Assembly (NCBI GenBank): GCA_036346255.1 | Contig: CM070622.1 | Span: 22,904,751-22,968,750 of the forward strand | Length of the DNA stretch: 64,000 bases | Source: Ampelocalamus luodianensis | Taxonomy: Eukaryota > Streptophyta > Magnoliopsida > Poales > Poaceae | Reading direction: 5' to 3' | Shown: positions 45,740-55,889 of the stretch, in pieces | Position numbering within the stretch: the stretch's first letter is position 1 | Layout: each line of letters opens with the position of its first letter | Notes under the pieces: model-generated | The model's input: the letters and a program-made list of their open reading frames with translations, nothing else | Told to the model about the DNA's origin: nothing | Databases searched by the model: none | Translations under genes and position numbers: made by a program

Positions 45740-46370
45740 CCTATACTTTAGTTGTAATTATTTTAGTCGTAGTTAGTTAGCGGTAATTTATTAGTCGTAG
45801 TTAGTTAGTGGTAATTTACTCGTAGTTTACAAATGGTAATTAAACTAGTGGTTATTAAGCAGTTGTAATTATTTAGTACAAATGAAGTATTAATTAATTA
45901 ATTAGTCGTAATTAATATATTGTAATTAAATTTCGTATAGTTTATTACTGGTAATTACATTATTGCAAATTTAGTTGTCGAATTTACGTTGTCATAATTA
46001 ATTTGTTGGTAAGTAAGTACTCGTAGTTAATTAGTGGTAATTAAATAAACGTAATTAATAACAAATAATTAAGGACGCGTAGTTAACGAGCCTTAAGTAA
46101 TTAATCGTAATTAATTCAGTAGGAATTACTTGGATGTAATCAATTACTCGTAAGTAATATTTATTGATAAGTAATCAAATTGTTGCTAATTAAATAATTA
46201 TTTTTATTCAATTACTCGCATTTAATTGTTTTTTGTATGTAATGTGTCGTAGTTAGTCTAGTCCTATTTAATTAGTTGTGACTGAAGAAATAATCCCATG
46301 TAAATAGTCGTGTACAGTAATTTAATTAGTGCTAAATACATACCCTATTTGTTATATTGCGTGCCGTAAA
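45740..46370. repeat. AT-rich TAATTA tract of the MULE leader
   Basis: About 630 bp of degenerate TAATTA, GTAATTA and GTAGTTAGT units, matching the tract at 33140-33720 in composition and position relative to leader and coding region. Confidence 0.75.
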
Positions 46371-46411
46371 TCAGGTTATTGTGGCTTTAGGTAATTTCAA
46401 ACACGTAAGAC

Positions 46412-49400
46412 TTGATAGTATTTTATGGCGATGGTATTGTACGGACCAACCCTGATGGGTTGGATCTGTTGAGATGTCAGTACAAGGTGATCTGGGCGGA
46501 GGGGCTTGATACGATGAATATTCACGAACTTAGGAGCTACATCCGAAGGGAGTTCGACACGGAGCTAGTGACGAATAAACTTGTCATCGAGGCGATCACC
46601 TGCAAGAGTAGGGGAAGGCAGGGCGTGTGGGAGCTAGTTAAGGGAAACGGAAGCGTAGCATGGGGCAGTACATGTAGATTGCTTCCCAGCCAGAGGAGGC
46701 GATATACGGGAAGTCGGTGATGTACGTGAATTTTGTACGCAGGCTATCGGGAAACCTTGATGATGCTGGTGCCTCAGGAAGTGGGTAACCTCAGGTGGAG
46801 CTTGAAGACGGTAGCACAGAATGTGCTGCTTTGGAGGAAGTCTATGAGAGAAGAGTTGCACATAATTTTGTGCAAAATAAGGGAGCGAGACTGTGGTGGT
46901 CGGCTCACATTGACTGCCACAAGTATCTACCAGACCAGCCTCTCGGGTTGGAGTCTGACAAGGGCGTCGACCCAAGCTTCAATGGTAGCAAGGAGGACGT
47001 ACCCCGGGTGCTGGTCCTACCAGCAAAATTGTGCCTTTGGAGATACCGTACGTGGCATCCAAACTTAATGATAGCACAGTGTGATCGCTTGTACTACCGC
47101 AAGAAGAAGGGTGTCAGTGGGGGTTAATGCTGACACTCTCTTCGTTGGGTAGCACTTCTCTAACAAGGCGGCCATACAGTAAGCTATAGCACAATACACC
47201 TTGTCTATCAACCATGTGTACCGGGTGCACTGGTCTAACCCAGGACATTACGCAGTGAAGTGCGTAGTGGACGGCCGCCCTAGCAAGGTTAGCGCTCACT
47301 GAGCAAAGTTCTTCGACTCGGTCTTCACGGTCAAGGCGGTAATAGACCATACTTGCGAGCTTAGCAAGCCACTGCGACATCATCAGAATGTAACTTTCGC
47401 ATATGTGGCAAGCCTCATCAGCCACCTAGTTGCGGAGAACGCGTCCGTCTCCCCCAAAGTGCTACTGTCAGAAGTCGCCAATCTGATTGGTTATCTAGTC
47501 AGCTATAGCAAAATCTGACAAACCAAGCAGAAGGTTATCGAGTCTATATATGAGACATATGAATAGACGTACAACCTTGTGCCGAGGATGCTTCACTAGA
47601 TTGTCGAAGCAAACCCCGACACATACATAAACAAGCTTGAAAATGAAGATGGTGATGGAGACTCCAACTGCTTCATACTGGACCGAGTGTTCTGGGCTTT
47701 CGCTTAGGCCATAGGGAGTTTCAAGTTCTATCGTTCTGTGCTCACGATGGATGAAAACTTTCATCACGGGTAGATACAAGAGCACCATTCTCACCACGGT
47801 GGCGGCTGACGCGAATGGCCAGCTTCTCCCGGTTGCTTTTGCCATTGTAGAGAATAAGAACACAACTAATTGGCTGTGATTCCTAGCGAATGTGAAGCGA
47901 GCGGTTGTGGGAGACCGACCCAACTAGGGCTGGAAACGAGCTGAGCCGAGCCAGGCAGCTCGGCTCAGCTCGCTCAGGATCGTTTGTATAAGAGGCTCGG
48001 CTCGGCTCGTTTTAGAAACGAGCCAGAAAGAGGGCTCGGCTCGGCTCGAGATGAGGCTCGAGCTGGCTCGGTGGGCTCCTGAGCCATGAATGAACAACAG
48101 TTCATCAATCATTAGTACAAACGAAATTGCAAAGTCTATCATCACTTCATCAGTTCATCAATCATAATTCATCAGTACAAACGAAATCGCAAAATCTATC
48201 AATCTATCATCAGTTCATCAATCATCGTCCATCAGTAGTTCAGTACAAACGAAATCGCAAAATCTATCATCAGTTCATCAATCGCAAAATCGCAACAACA
48301 CAGAAACAACCAAGAACACGCATCCTGTTCCTAGCCCGAGTGCTGGCACCCATCGTCCATCGTCGACAACAGCCAAAGGCCAAAGCGGTGCCGGAGGCCG
48401 AGCCGGTCGGCACACGGCCGGGGAGGTAGAGGGCCAGAGGCGCAACGCGCAGGGAGACGGGCTGCCGGACGCCCGGACCTGGGCTGGCGCCTGGCGGTGG
48501 CGGGGCCAAGCTAGAGGTGGCGCGTGAGGCCGCACGTTCGGGAGGGCGAGGGGAGGCGGGGGGGAGGAGGGGAGGCGGGAGGCGCGGCGAGACACGAGAG
48601 GAAGCCGCGGCTAGGGCGGGAGGCGAGGGAGGCGGCAGCGGGGTGGGGGCAAGGGCGAGGGCCGAGGAGGCGGCGCGGGCGACGGCGAGAAAGACGGAAG
48701 AGGCGGGAGGCGAGGCCCGAGGAAGCGGGCCGGGCGCGAGGGCGAGGAGGAGGCGGCGAGCGGGGCGGGGCCAAGGGCGAGGGCCGAGGAGGTAGCGGGC
48801 GGGGCGACCAGGCGAGGAAGATTGGAAGAGGGGCGGGGAGGCGGCGGGACTGCGGGAGTTTGGGGGGGGGGAGAAAAGGATAAAGCAGGCAGGCAGTAGT
48901 GCAGTCACCGAACGAAGGGGAATAAATGGCTCGTTTTGGCTCGCGAGCCGGCTCGAGCTCGGCTCGAATTTTCACTGAGCCAAAAGGTGAGCTCGGCTCG
49001 GTTCGAAAATTCACGAGCCGAGCTCGAGCTGAGCCGAGCCGTGACGAGCCCGAGTCGAGCTACGAGTCTCGAGCTATTTTCCAGCCTTAGGCCCAACGTA
49101 TGCCTTATCATAGACCGCAATGCTGGGTTGTTGTCAACTCTAAACATCATGAGGAATGAGACAGAACCTCCTTGCTAGTGGAACGACGTGGAAACCCAGT
49201 GCTGCATGAGGCATCTTGTATCGAACTTTTTCACTCGGTTTCGTAGTCAGGAACTTATGAAGACGTTCAAGGCGTTGTGCCTGCAGAATCAAAAGCGAAA
49301 GTTTGAATCCATATGGATAGATCTCGAACATCGGACTACAAGACATACAAGGGAATCACCTCCGGAAGCACAGGAGGGACAACATGCCTCGAGCAGGCAA

Positions 49401-49500
49401 TCCAGGAGCACCATAAGTTTTACAGTCGTCGTAGCGTTTCCAATCACCCAGGTGCACTCCATATCAAAGAGGTGAGTTATGTACAATTTACTTCCTAGTT
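46412..49500 (+). pseudogene. MuDR-type MULE transposase pseudogene
   Basis: The N-terminus (46412-46720) reads MIVFYGDGIVRTNPDGLDLL and MNIHELRSYIRREFDTE, the PB1-like start of plant MULE transposases. Further in, the MuDR zinc-finger-like part is recognisable near 47200-47290 (VYRVHWSNPGHYAVKCVVDG across frames). The catalytic core runs from about 47640: VLTMDENF with the first Asp, LLPVAFAIVENKNTTNW, then GDRPN, the hAT insertion, and VCLIIDRNAG with the second Asp. After TFKALCLQNQKRKFESIW the reading diverges; the region with the third acidic residue and the CCHC knuckle is missing. Many stops and frame changes plus the insertion inactivate it. Confidence 0.8.
47925..49089. mobile_element. 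Non-autonomous hAT element inside the MULE transposase
   Basis: A 1,165-bp insertion with ends TAGGGCTGGAAACGAG and, reversed, TAAGGCTGGAAAATAG, and 8-bp duplications GACCCAAC (47917-47924) and GGCCCAAC (49090-49097), 7 of 8 matching. Removing it rejoins the transposase text GDRPN to VCLIIDRN in frame. Both subterminal regions are packed with GAGCTCGGCTCG-type repeats. The interior has a GC-rich block (48400-48850) and three ATCAGTTCATCAATCA repeats, with no transposase. Confidence 0.9.
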
Positions 49501-50020
49501 ATGTATTTAGCTGTACGGTCTACTTACATTATGGAATCGCAGGACATGGATGACTTCGACACCTACCACCACCGTGGACAGTCCCAAGACAAGGAGAAGG
49601 GGCTATTGCACCACGAAGACTAGTTTCGATCCTCATTTTTTCCGATTCCAAAAAAGTCAAGTGTGTATCTTAAATGTTTTCTGGTTTGTTCAGTCGTGCG
49701 TCCAGGGCACGATGGAGTGGACGATGCCCACGTGGCGCATCCGAGCGAAGTCCAGGCGAGAGGGGGCGTGAGACCGAGCGACAAGCCACCGGACAAGGCT
49801 GTCCGGGCCACACGCGCGGACACAACGTTGTCCGGGCAATAGGCGCACAGACAGCCTTGTTTAGGCCACAGGCGAGCGGACAGGGACACACGACAGCACG
49901 AGACACGTCCAAGCGACAGGCGAGCCAAGGAGAATAACACCGGTGCGAGAACCACGGAAATGCGCATGTGTCGACTACCAACACATCCTTGATGTCATTT
50001 TTGTGTTACGTCCGCTAACA
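49501..50020. other. 3' part of the MULE
   Basis: After a short coding-like remnant (DMDDFDTYHH at about 49543) the sequence becomes GC-rich with CCGGACAA-type motifs and ends in a TIR-like AT stretch near 49985-50020. Confidence 0.4.
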
Positions 50021-50308
50021 TTGTCATTTCTGTCAAAAACTCCTGTATCTGCCGCAATTGCTCTCCAAGGAGTTCTTTTTTTAGAGGATCGGAGGAGTTA
50101 TTTATGACAGTTGAGCACGGCCCAGCGGGAGGTATAAACTGCCAACAGTTACATGTGTTGGGGCCTTTTGGGGGTGGGCCGGTGGACGCGATAACCGTGA
50201 TGGTCCGATTGCTGGACCAATTGGCGGGCCTCTAATCGCTTCATAGCAAACCACATCAAATATTGGAACGCTAATTTAATTTCAGTTCAATTGTGTATTG
50301 TTATGCAG

Positions 50309-50425
50309 GTTCAGGAGTAAGAACTGCGAAAGGACCTAGGCATCAATGAAGCAGCCTGTCTGCTACGATGGCATCAGGCTGCCCGGATGATGAATCACTG
50401 GCCACATCTTCCTGAAAGGATTTAA
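50309..50425 (-). ncRNA. Conserved hairpin, copy 1 (possible H/ACA-like, degenerate)
   Basis: On the minus strand an 8-bp stem GCAGCCTG / CAGGCTGC encloses a 16-nt loop, with an outer stem CATCA / TGATG separated by a small internal loop. The layout resembles an H/ACA pocket, but the expected ACA after the stem is replaced (CCTAGG). The segment is about 80% similar to copy 2 at 50570-50700. Confidence 0.3.
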
Positions 50426-50569
50426 TCTTATTCAGATTCAGGCTAGGATTAATATGAAGTTTAATTTCAGGGGATGTTCAAAGTCCATTGTAGTTCTGTC
50501 ATGCATATACAATCAATTGCTTCGTTTCACTTCAGTAGATTGAGATGAATGGAGCACACAGCACGCGCT

Positions 50570-50700
50570 TTGCAGATGAGGCATAAGAACTGCAAACGAC
50601 CATAAATGTAAGCATCAATGACGCAGCCTGCGACGATGGCATCAGGCTGCCCGGATGATGAACCACCTGCGCATCTTCCCCTCAAGATTTTAAACGATCA
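50570..50700 (-). ncRNA. Conserved hairpin, copy 2 (possible H/ACA-like RNA)
   Basis: Same hairpin as copy 1 with a 12-nt loop. After the outer stem comes CTT, then ACA, at the distance expected of an H/ACA tail. The internal loop arms would be TCCGG and GTCAT; I could not assign a target. A 5' hairpin and H box were not found, so this is a candidate only. It lies downstream of, and on the same strand as, the box C/D snoRNAs. Confidence 0.35.
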
Positions 50701-50886
50701 AAGAGGAGACAAGAATCACTAAAAATCAAAAGTGGAGGAAGATAATGGCAGGATATTGCTGTTCGAGGGGGCCTGCTAAGAATGGCTGCTACATGTACCA
50801 TTCCCCTCCACTATCCCCCTCGCATGTTCTTAAATCGGAAGACAACAGAACGACTAAAATCTGAAACATTCGAGTTCAGAACAGAT

Positions 50887-51072
50887 GGTGGCAGATTGAA
50901 AGAGATATGGGAAGATCGGTAAGCGGGTTGCCCATGGAGAAAGCGGGCAGGCCGACCAGTTTTTCTTCCATGTTGGTTTGGTGGCAGATTGAAAGAGATA
51001 TGGGAAGATCGGTAAGCGGGTTGCCCATGGAGAAAGCGGGCAGGCCGACCAGTTTTTCTTCCATGTTGGTTT
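50887..51072. repeat. 93-bp perfect tandem duplication
   Basis: Two adjacent copies with a 93-bp period, starting GGTGGCAGATTGAAAG at 50887 and 50980, with no mismatch seen. On the minus strand each unit can fold with stems GGTCGG/CCGATC and TGCCC/GGGCA. Confidence 0.9.
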
Positions 51073-51252
51073 GGCTACAGCCGAATCTGGCAATTCAAGA
51101 CGAGGGTACAGATACCAGAACCCTAACCTTGGTACAATGCAGCCGTGTTGCTCGCGGTTTCAGTCAAAACAGATAAAAAGAGTTGGATACTTGGATGAGA
51201 AGATTAACTACCCTTGTGCTTGCATGGACACGGAGCTGATATTTGCATAGGT

Positions 51253-51345
51253 GAGTTGTCAGACAATGCTTTCTAGGCAAACGCATTTCCGTCAAATCGC
51301 AGCGAATTTCACTGCTCGGAGCCCAGTGCATTTCATCATCCGTAA
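51253..51345 (-). ncRNA. Candidate box C/D snoRNA, target unknown
   Basis: On the minus strand a perfect C box ATGATGA (51339-51333) and a D box CTGA (51262-51259) are about 77 nt apart. A C'-like TTGACGG lies in the middle, with a weak D' (CCGA) before it. Flanking bases GGTG and CACC could close a terminal stem. The guide before the D box (AGAAAGCATTGT) has no target I can name. It is 90 nt downstream of the better snoRNA candidate and in the same orientation, as in plant snoRNA clusters. Confidence 0.55.
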
Positions 51346-51425
51346 CACCAGAACAAGACAACTCTTACAAACAATTAAACGGCAATCAATAATACGATCA
51401 AATAAAGAAGAGTGACCGAATCTGT

Positions 51426-51504
51426 GGCCCTCAGAGATCATGCTTGTGATTTTCATCAAGGAAGAAAATTCTCAGGTCTCAAAGATTCCATGCCATCATG
51501 GGAC
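51426..51504 (-). ncRNA. Box C/D snoRNA, predicted guide for 18S rRNA C38 (U27-like)
   Basis: Minus-strand boxes: C ATGATGG (51499-51493), D' CTGA (51475-51472), C' TGATGA (51458-51453), D CTGA (51434-51431). TCCC before box C and GGG after box D can pair as a terminal stem. The 12 nt before D' (AATCTTTGAGAC) are perfectly complementary to plant 18S rRNA GTCTCAAAGATT (positions 34-45, counted from the 5' end as I recall it). The nucleotide five bases upstream of D' pairs with C38. The guide before D (ACAAGCAT) is complementary to the adjacent 18S bases 28-35 but is out of register by one for A28. Role: 2'-O-methylation of 18S rRNA in the nucleolus. Confidence 0.8.
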
Positions 51505-51818
51505 TCACAGAACAGTCAGAACTGGATCAAGAAAACAACATAGAAATAAAGAAAAAATCCCGAAGAGACTGTTCGCGCGGTAATTTTGGAGAATGTTATT
51601 CGCTGCGCCTCACAGTTTGCAGTAGGCGAAGCGACTCAAGATCTCCAGAAAATCTCGCCCCTTCGGAAAATTCGAGCCCCGGAGAGAAAATTCTGAGGGA
51701 TCGACTCATCAAAGGGCTCGAGTCTCATAGGGTTGTCTCGCGGAATCACACCCCCAAAAAAAACAGATCAAAAACCAGAAGAACAGAGGAAATTTTGCGG
51801 CGATTGATTGCGTCTTAC

Positions 51819-51838
51819 CTATGGCGGCGCAGCGGCGA
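51819..51838 (-). other. Likely first exon of the snoRNA host transcript, with splice donor
   Basis: About 30 bp after the TATA box on the minus strand a short GC-rich stretch ends CCGCCATAG|GTAAGA, a strong splice donor at 51818. Both snoRNA candidates lie downstream, so they would be intronic. No coding region is evident. The transcription start is estimated from the TATA position only. Confidence 0.45.
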
Positions 51839-51863
51839 GGGACTCGTTCGCCCGTGTGTCTGC

Positions 51864-51984
51864 ATTTATAGGCGGCCGGATGCAGCGTCTAGGGTTTTTT
51901 AGGGTGTTATTGTCGATGGGCCATATGATCTCCTTGGGCTGGTTAGGGACCAGCAATGGGCGAGAAAAATCTGGTCTATTAGGC
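51864..51984 (-). promoter_or_regulatory. snoRNA-type promoter: TATA box, telo-box and site II motifs
   Basis: Reading toward the snoRNAs on the minus strand: GGCCCA at 51984-51979, AGCCCA at 51940-51935, GGCCCA at 51922-51917 (all site II, TGGGCY reversed), AAACCCTAG at 51897-51889 (telo-box) and TATAAAT at 51870-51864. A further TGGGCC is near 52012. Telo-box plus site II upstream of a TATA box is the known signature of plant snoRNA and ribosomal-protein promoters. Confidence 0.75.
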
Positions 51985-52029
51985 CCAAATTTGTGCTATG
52001 TTATTTCTTTGTGGGCCATAGCTGTGGCT

Positions 52030-52560
52030 CCATATTGCTCTGGGTAGTAGGGCCGGTTTGTGTTTGCTGAATTCCATTGTGTACCTTGAGCTATTCCATT
52101 GCTCTTAACCTCGAGTCTCCAGTCTCCACCAATCGTGTGGCCCTCCCAATGGGCCTCCCAACCACGCTGGGTCGGCGACAAGACAAATACAGTTTGGCTC
52201 TATCTCACGATCGTCTGGTAGCAAATAGGCGAAACGTGATCGCTCAAGTCTCAAGTGATCCCGACGCCACGTCGCGTCGTTCTCCTCCAGCCCCAGGCAT
52301 ATGCGTGCCGGCCGGGTGCCCGCGATGGCTATGTATGGCTAGCGATCGTTCGACCTTGTTCGTGGGTGACACAGAGCACATGTGCCGTGATTCTCTCTCA
52401 TCATCATCGTCTCAAGCACTTGCCCGATTCCCCCATCGTGAAAGCTGTTTTTCCACCGTCGGTTGTGGAGGCATCAGATTCCACCTCCACACAAACTGGA
52501 ATCGGAAGCTTTTGTTCCGCGCGCTAGCGTACAAACCGTCGTCCATAGCAATGATAGCGT
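52030..52560. other. No gene recognised
   Basis: Mixed-composition DNA with open frames on the plus strand (for example 52077-52568) that show no known domain and no codon-like bias. I see nothing else. Confidence 0.35.
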
Positions 52561-53046
52561 CATTGTAGCTTGGTTCATGTTCGCCTTTCCTACGATATAT
52601 CGGAGGACATGGTATCAACAAAAACATTGAAAACCATCTAACCACGGCACTAAGCAAACAGCTTCATTGTGGCTTGGTTCATGTTCGCCTTTAATTCCTA
52701 CGATATTCATGAAGTCAGCGATAAAAGGGTTATCACCGACAGATCGTGCACGTAAACCGCTAGGGTTTCCCCAAGCCGGCCGCATTGCCTCCATGATTGT
52801 TTGAAGCTGAAGTACCGAAGGGGACACTGCCTTACCAATGATTGACCCCAAGCCGGCCGCATTGCCTCCATGATTCTTCGTTATCGCTCATCACCAACTT
52901 CTCATCTTGTCCGGCCGACAGGTTTAGGCAATCTAGCATTGCCATCCTGCCGTCCTCCTTGTCAGCCAGGCCTCCCCCGATCTGAGATTTCAAAGCATCC
53001 TTAGATCTCCATGTCTTCCTCGAACTTGATCCACTCGCCATCCTAC
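52560..53046 (-). pseudogene. LINE ORF1 (DUF4283-type) fragment
   Basis: From MASGSSSRKTWRSKDALK (start about 53046) the frame runs to MSDNEES. A second frame then gives MGSIIGKAVSPSVLQLQTIM and EAMRPAWGNPSGLRARSVGD, typical of the DUF4283 domain in ORF1 or gag-like proteins of grass LINEs. A 32-bp segment (AATCATGGAGGCAATGCGGC on this strand) occurs at both 52770 and 52850, at the junction between frames. A 'GGCGAACATGAACCAAGC' segment is also duplicated (52570 and 52670). Only the N-terminal part is present. Confidence 0.65.
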
Positions 53047-53151
53047 AACTCACGATCGTAGTAAGATTGAACTCACTTCTGTCAGGGATGGCACGTCCAA
53101 AGGTGGGTAGAAGCACTCAGGTCTTCCCCTTAGTCCCCTCGAGGCAGCGTT

Positions 53152-53910
53152 TGATGAACCACGGAGGTTCTGATTTGGTCCGATCTTTTGATAAGAAGAT
53201 AAATTCGGTAGTAGTCGCTCAACTCTCACGATCCTGGCTACGAACTTGCAAGACTCGAAACCACGCAATCGCTGAACTGCTCGACAAGTCGTTATCAACC
53301 GTGTACGAATACCCGGTCGACCTGATCACGAAGATCAATTCCTGCATACACCGAAGAAGCACGCAAGAACAAGATAAATAAGCAATCTGAAATTGCGAAT
53401 AAGAATTGAAATTGTATTGATAGGTAGGGTTTTAAAGAACAATATTGCTGTTGATCTCGCCGAACAAGATGGCAAATTATAAAGTAGTAAAGCTAAACTT
53501 GAATCAACAAAACCCGAGGAACTATAGGGGTGGCGGCCACTATCTATAGGAGAGGGGAGAGGCGGCGTGGGTACTATTTACATATGAACAGTGCCACATG
53601 AACAGTACCAAAACCCTAGGTGGGACAGTCATATAGGCCATATAAGTCAAATCAGCTCATTCGTTACAAAGCTCATGGGCCAACAAGTGATGACGCAACA
53701 CCATGGTATATAGACGCAGCACCATGGTCTGTAGACGTAACACCATGGCATGTAGTCGAAGCTCGGCTCGTATGAGTAGACGTAGCTCGGTCCAACGGAA
53801 AATATGGTAGTGCTGTAGCCGAAAGTCCTATCGGAGAAGACGTGTTTGAAGTAGAGGATGCAGTACAGCGGGTCGAAGTAGTGGTTGCATCCTCAGGGTT
53901 GATGTCCTCA
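53152..53910 (-). repeat. 3' LTR of the Gypsy-type element
   Basis: It aligns along its whole length with 57855-58593, with scattered substitutions and small indels. It includes short repeats of 'ACCATGG(C/T)ATGTAGA(C/T)G' near 53700-53755. Confidence 0.85.
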
Positions 53911-55889
53911 TTATTCTCCCTTTCTTGAATTTGAGTCGTCCTCGACTCAGTCATTTTCTCCAAGTTATCACTTTCCTGCAAAAGGTTAGTAGTAAAAGGA
54001 GGCAAAGAAATATGCATTTCTTCTAATGGACATGAAGATTCTTTGCAAATCATAGTATAGCATTCAGATTCATATTTTTCCATGTCAATGCAATCAGATT
54101 TTGTAGCTAACATAACATGAGCTTTCAATTTAATTTCACTTGGACCTATAATATGATGATCATCTTTTAATATGGCAGCAGGAGACATTAGAAGCAAAGT
54201 GATTTTCTTTTCTTTATATGTGAAATTATAATGATTAGATCTACCATTATATTCAGTATATTTATCATATTGCCAAGGTCTATCTAACAATAACGAGTAT
54301 GCTTGCATAGGTACGACATCGCAATCAACATAATCATGATATGATCTAATAGAAAAATATACGCGTACAAGTTTAGCTACTTTCAACTTACCACAAGAAT
54401 ACAACCATTGAATGTAGTAAGGATGAGGGTATTAAGTTGTGGTCAAGCCAAGCTTCTCGACCATGTCTGTGCTAGCAAGATTGTTGTAATTTCCGCCATC
54501 GATGATAACTTTATAGGAAGGTTCCTTGATGACGAACTTCGATTGGAACAAGGTATGACATTGATTTTGTTCAGCAAGCTCCATTTGAGCACTTAGCACA
54601 CGCTGGACAACTAAACTTTGGTACATATCACATGCCTCATGGCTTAGATGTTCATCCTCAGTTTCATCACCTGTATTGTTAATTACAACCAAAACATGTT
54701 CTCCCTCAGTATCGCTAGCTGGAGTGTACTCATCATTATCCTTGATAAGTAAAGCTCGTTGACTTGGACAATTGCGCATCAAGTGCCCAAATCCTTTGCA
54801 ACGGTGACATTGTATATCTCTAGACCGCCCTGTAGAAGCAACAGAAGAAGCACTTTTTTTGTAGAGACTTGTACCTTTGCTGATTTGCTTGCATCAGGGA
54901 TATACGCAGGAGTGGTAGGAGCAGCAGGGGTGCACGGCTTGAGGAGTGTGCCATGTGTTGTTGCTGACTTAGCCAACTTGTAAAAGATCCTCCAAAATTG
55001 CCCCTAGAACGAGATTGTCAACCCTACACTTCTCTTTCAGCTTTGCAAGCAAGATGGAACAAACGAATGATAGAATTGTATTCTTTATAATCAAGTATGT
55101 CTTGAATTTCTCGGTTTAAACATCCCAAAAATCTAGCCATCTTAGCATCCTCAGTTTCATCTAAACCACAATGTAATAAACCAGTTTGCAATTCTTGATA
55201 ATAATCTCTACATAATTACTATCTTGTCTTAAGCGTTGCAATTTATTAAGCAAATCACGAGAATAATATGAAGGTACAAATCTATCTCACTGCTCTTTTC
55301 AAAGCATTCCATGTTCTAGGTACGCCCTGATGAGTACGATCATATTCACTCCACCAAATAGATGCAAAATCAGAAAACTCACTAGTAGCAGCCCTAACTT
55401 TCTTATCTTCAGGGAATTCATGACAAACAAATTTTTATTCTAAAGTTAACTCCCATGTGAGATAAGCATCAAGATCATATTTTTCAGCAAAAGGAGGCAT
55501 AGTAAATTTAATTTTACCAAATGCATCATTATGGTCACGTACCTCACTTGATTTCTTCCCATACCTTGACCATTGTGACGAAGCCGACGATGGTTGCGAT
55601 CATTGTGAACATTGAATCCATCGGTTTCTGTATCAACAGTGTAGTTGTTCATTTATTCTTCTTCCACCTCATCTGCCCAAGAGCGAGTAGCAGGTAGTGT
55701 GCGGCGAGCAGGAGGTGGTGTGCGGCGAGCAGGAGGGTTGTGTACCCTTGGCTCATCTTGGGCTATGTTTTTAGCAAGTGACTGACGTTTGAGGAGCGCA
55801 ATGCGTGTGTGGAGCGTCGTGAGGCTGTCATTAATCTTATCCAAGGCATTGCGAACGCTCTCTCCGAGCGAGTGCTCCATGTGTCGCAC
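53911..55889 (-). pseudogene. Gypsy gag and protease remnant
   Basis: Reading down from 55889: MRHMEHSLGESVRNALDKIN and PARRTPPPARRT, then a gag core around 55450-55240 (FASIWWSEYDRTHQGVPRTW across frames). A broken zinc knuckle spans about 54800-54780 (CHRCKGFGH and MRNCPSQR in two frames). The protease region is 54782-54432 with KVIIDGGNYNNLAS and MVEKLGL. The 54404-53911 part continues with VDCDVVPMQAYSLLLDRPWQ. The protease has D-G-G where the family has D-S/T-G or D-G-G in some plant lines. At least four frame breaks make it non-functional. Pol is simply absent after the protease tail. Confidence 0.8.

Larger units (their letters stand above)
44800..50020 (+). mobile_element. Mutator-like element with transposase, interrupted by an hAT element
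   Basis: The unit has a GC-rich 5' part with short repeats, a TATA-like CTATAAAAAC at about 45543, a CT-rich leader, an AT-rich TAATTA tract, a MuDR-type transposase and a 3' GC-rich part. The outer right part, reversed (GGAGTTTTTGACAGAAATGA ... CGACACATGCGCA), resembles the inverted-repeat arm at 42.4-42.7 kb. The left end and target duplication were not found, so both limits are approximate. Confidence 0.6.

Noticed and set aside
48270..49014. Pro/Arg-rich open frames of about 100-210 codons on both strands
   Set aside because: They fall in the GC-rich middle of the non-autonomous hAT element and show no conserved motif.
50887..51072. Possible CRISPR-like repeat
   Set aside because: Only two adjacent identical units with no spacers, in a plant nuclear sequence; it is a simple tandem duplication.
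52077..52568. A 163-codon frame on the plus strand
   Set aside because: No recognisable domain and no sign of codon constraint; it partly overlaps the antisense LINE ORF1 fragment.
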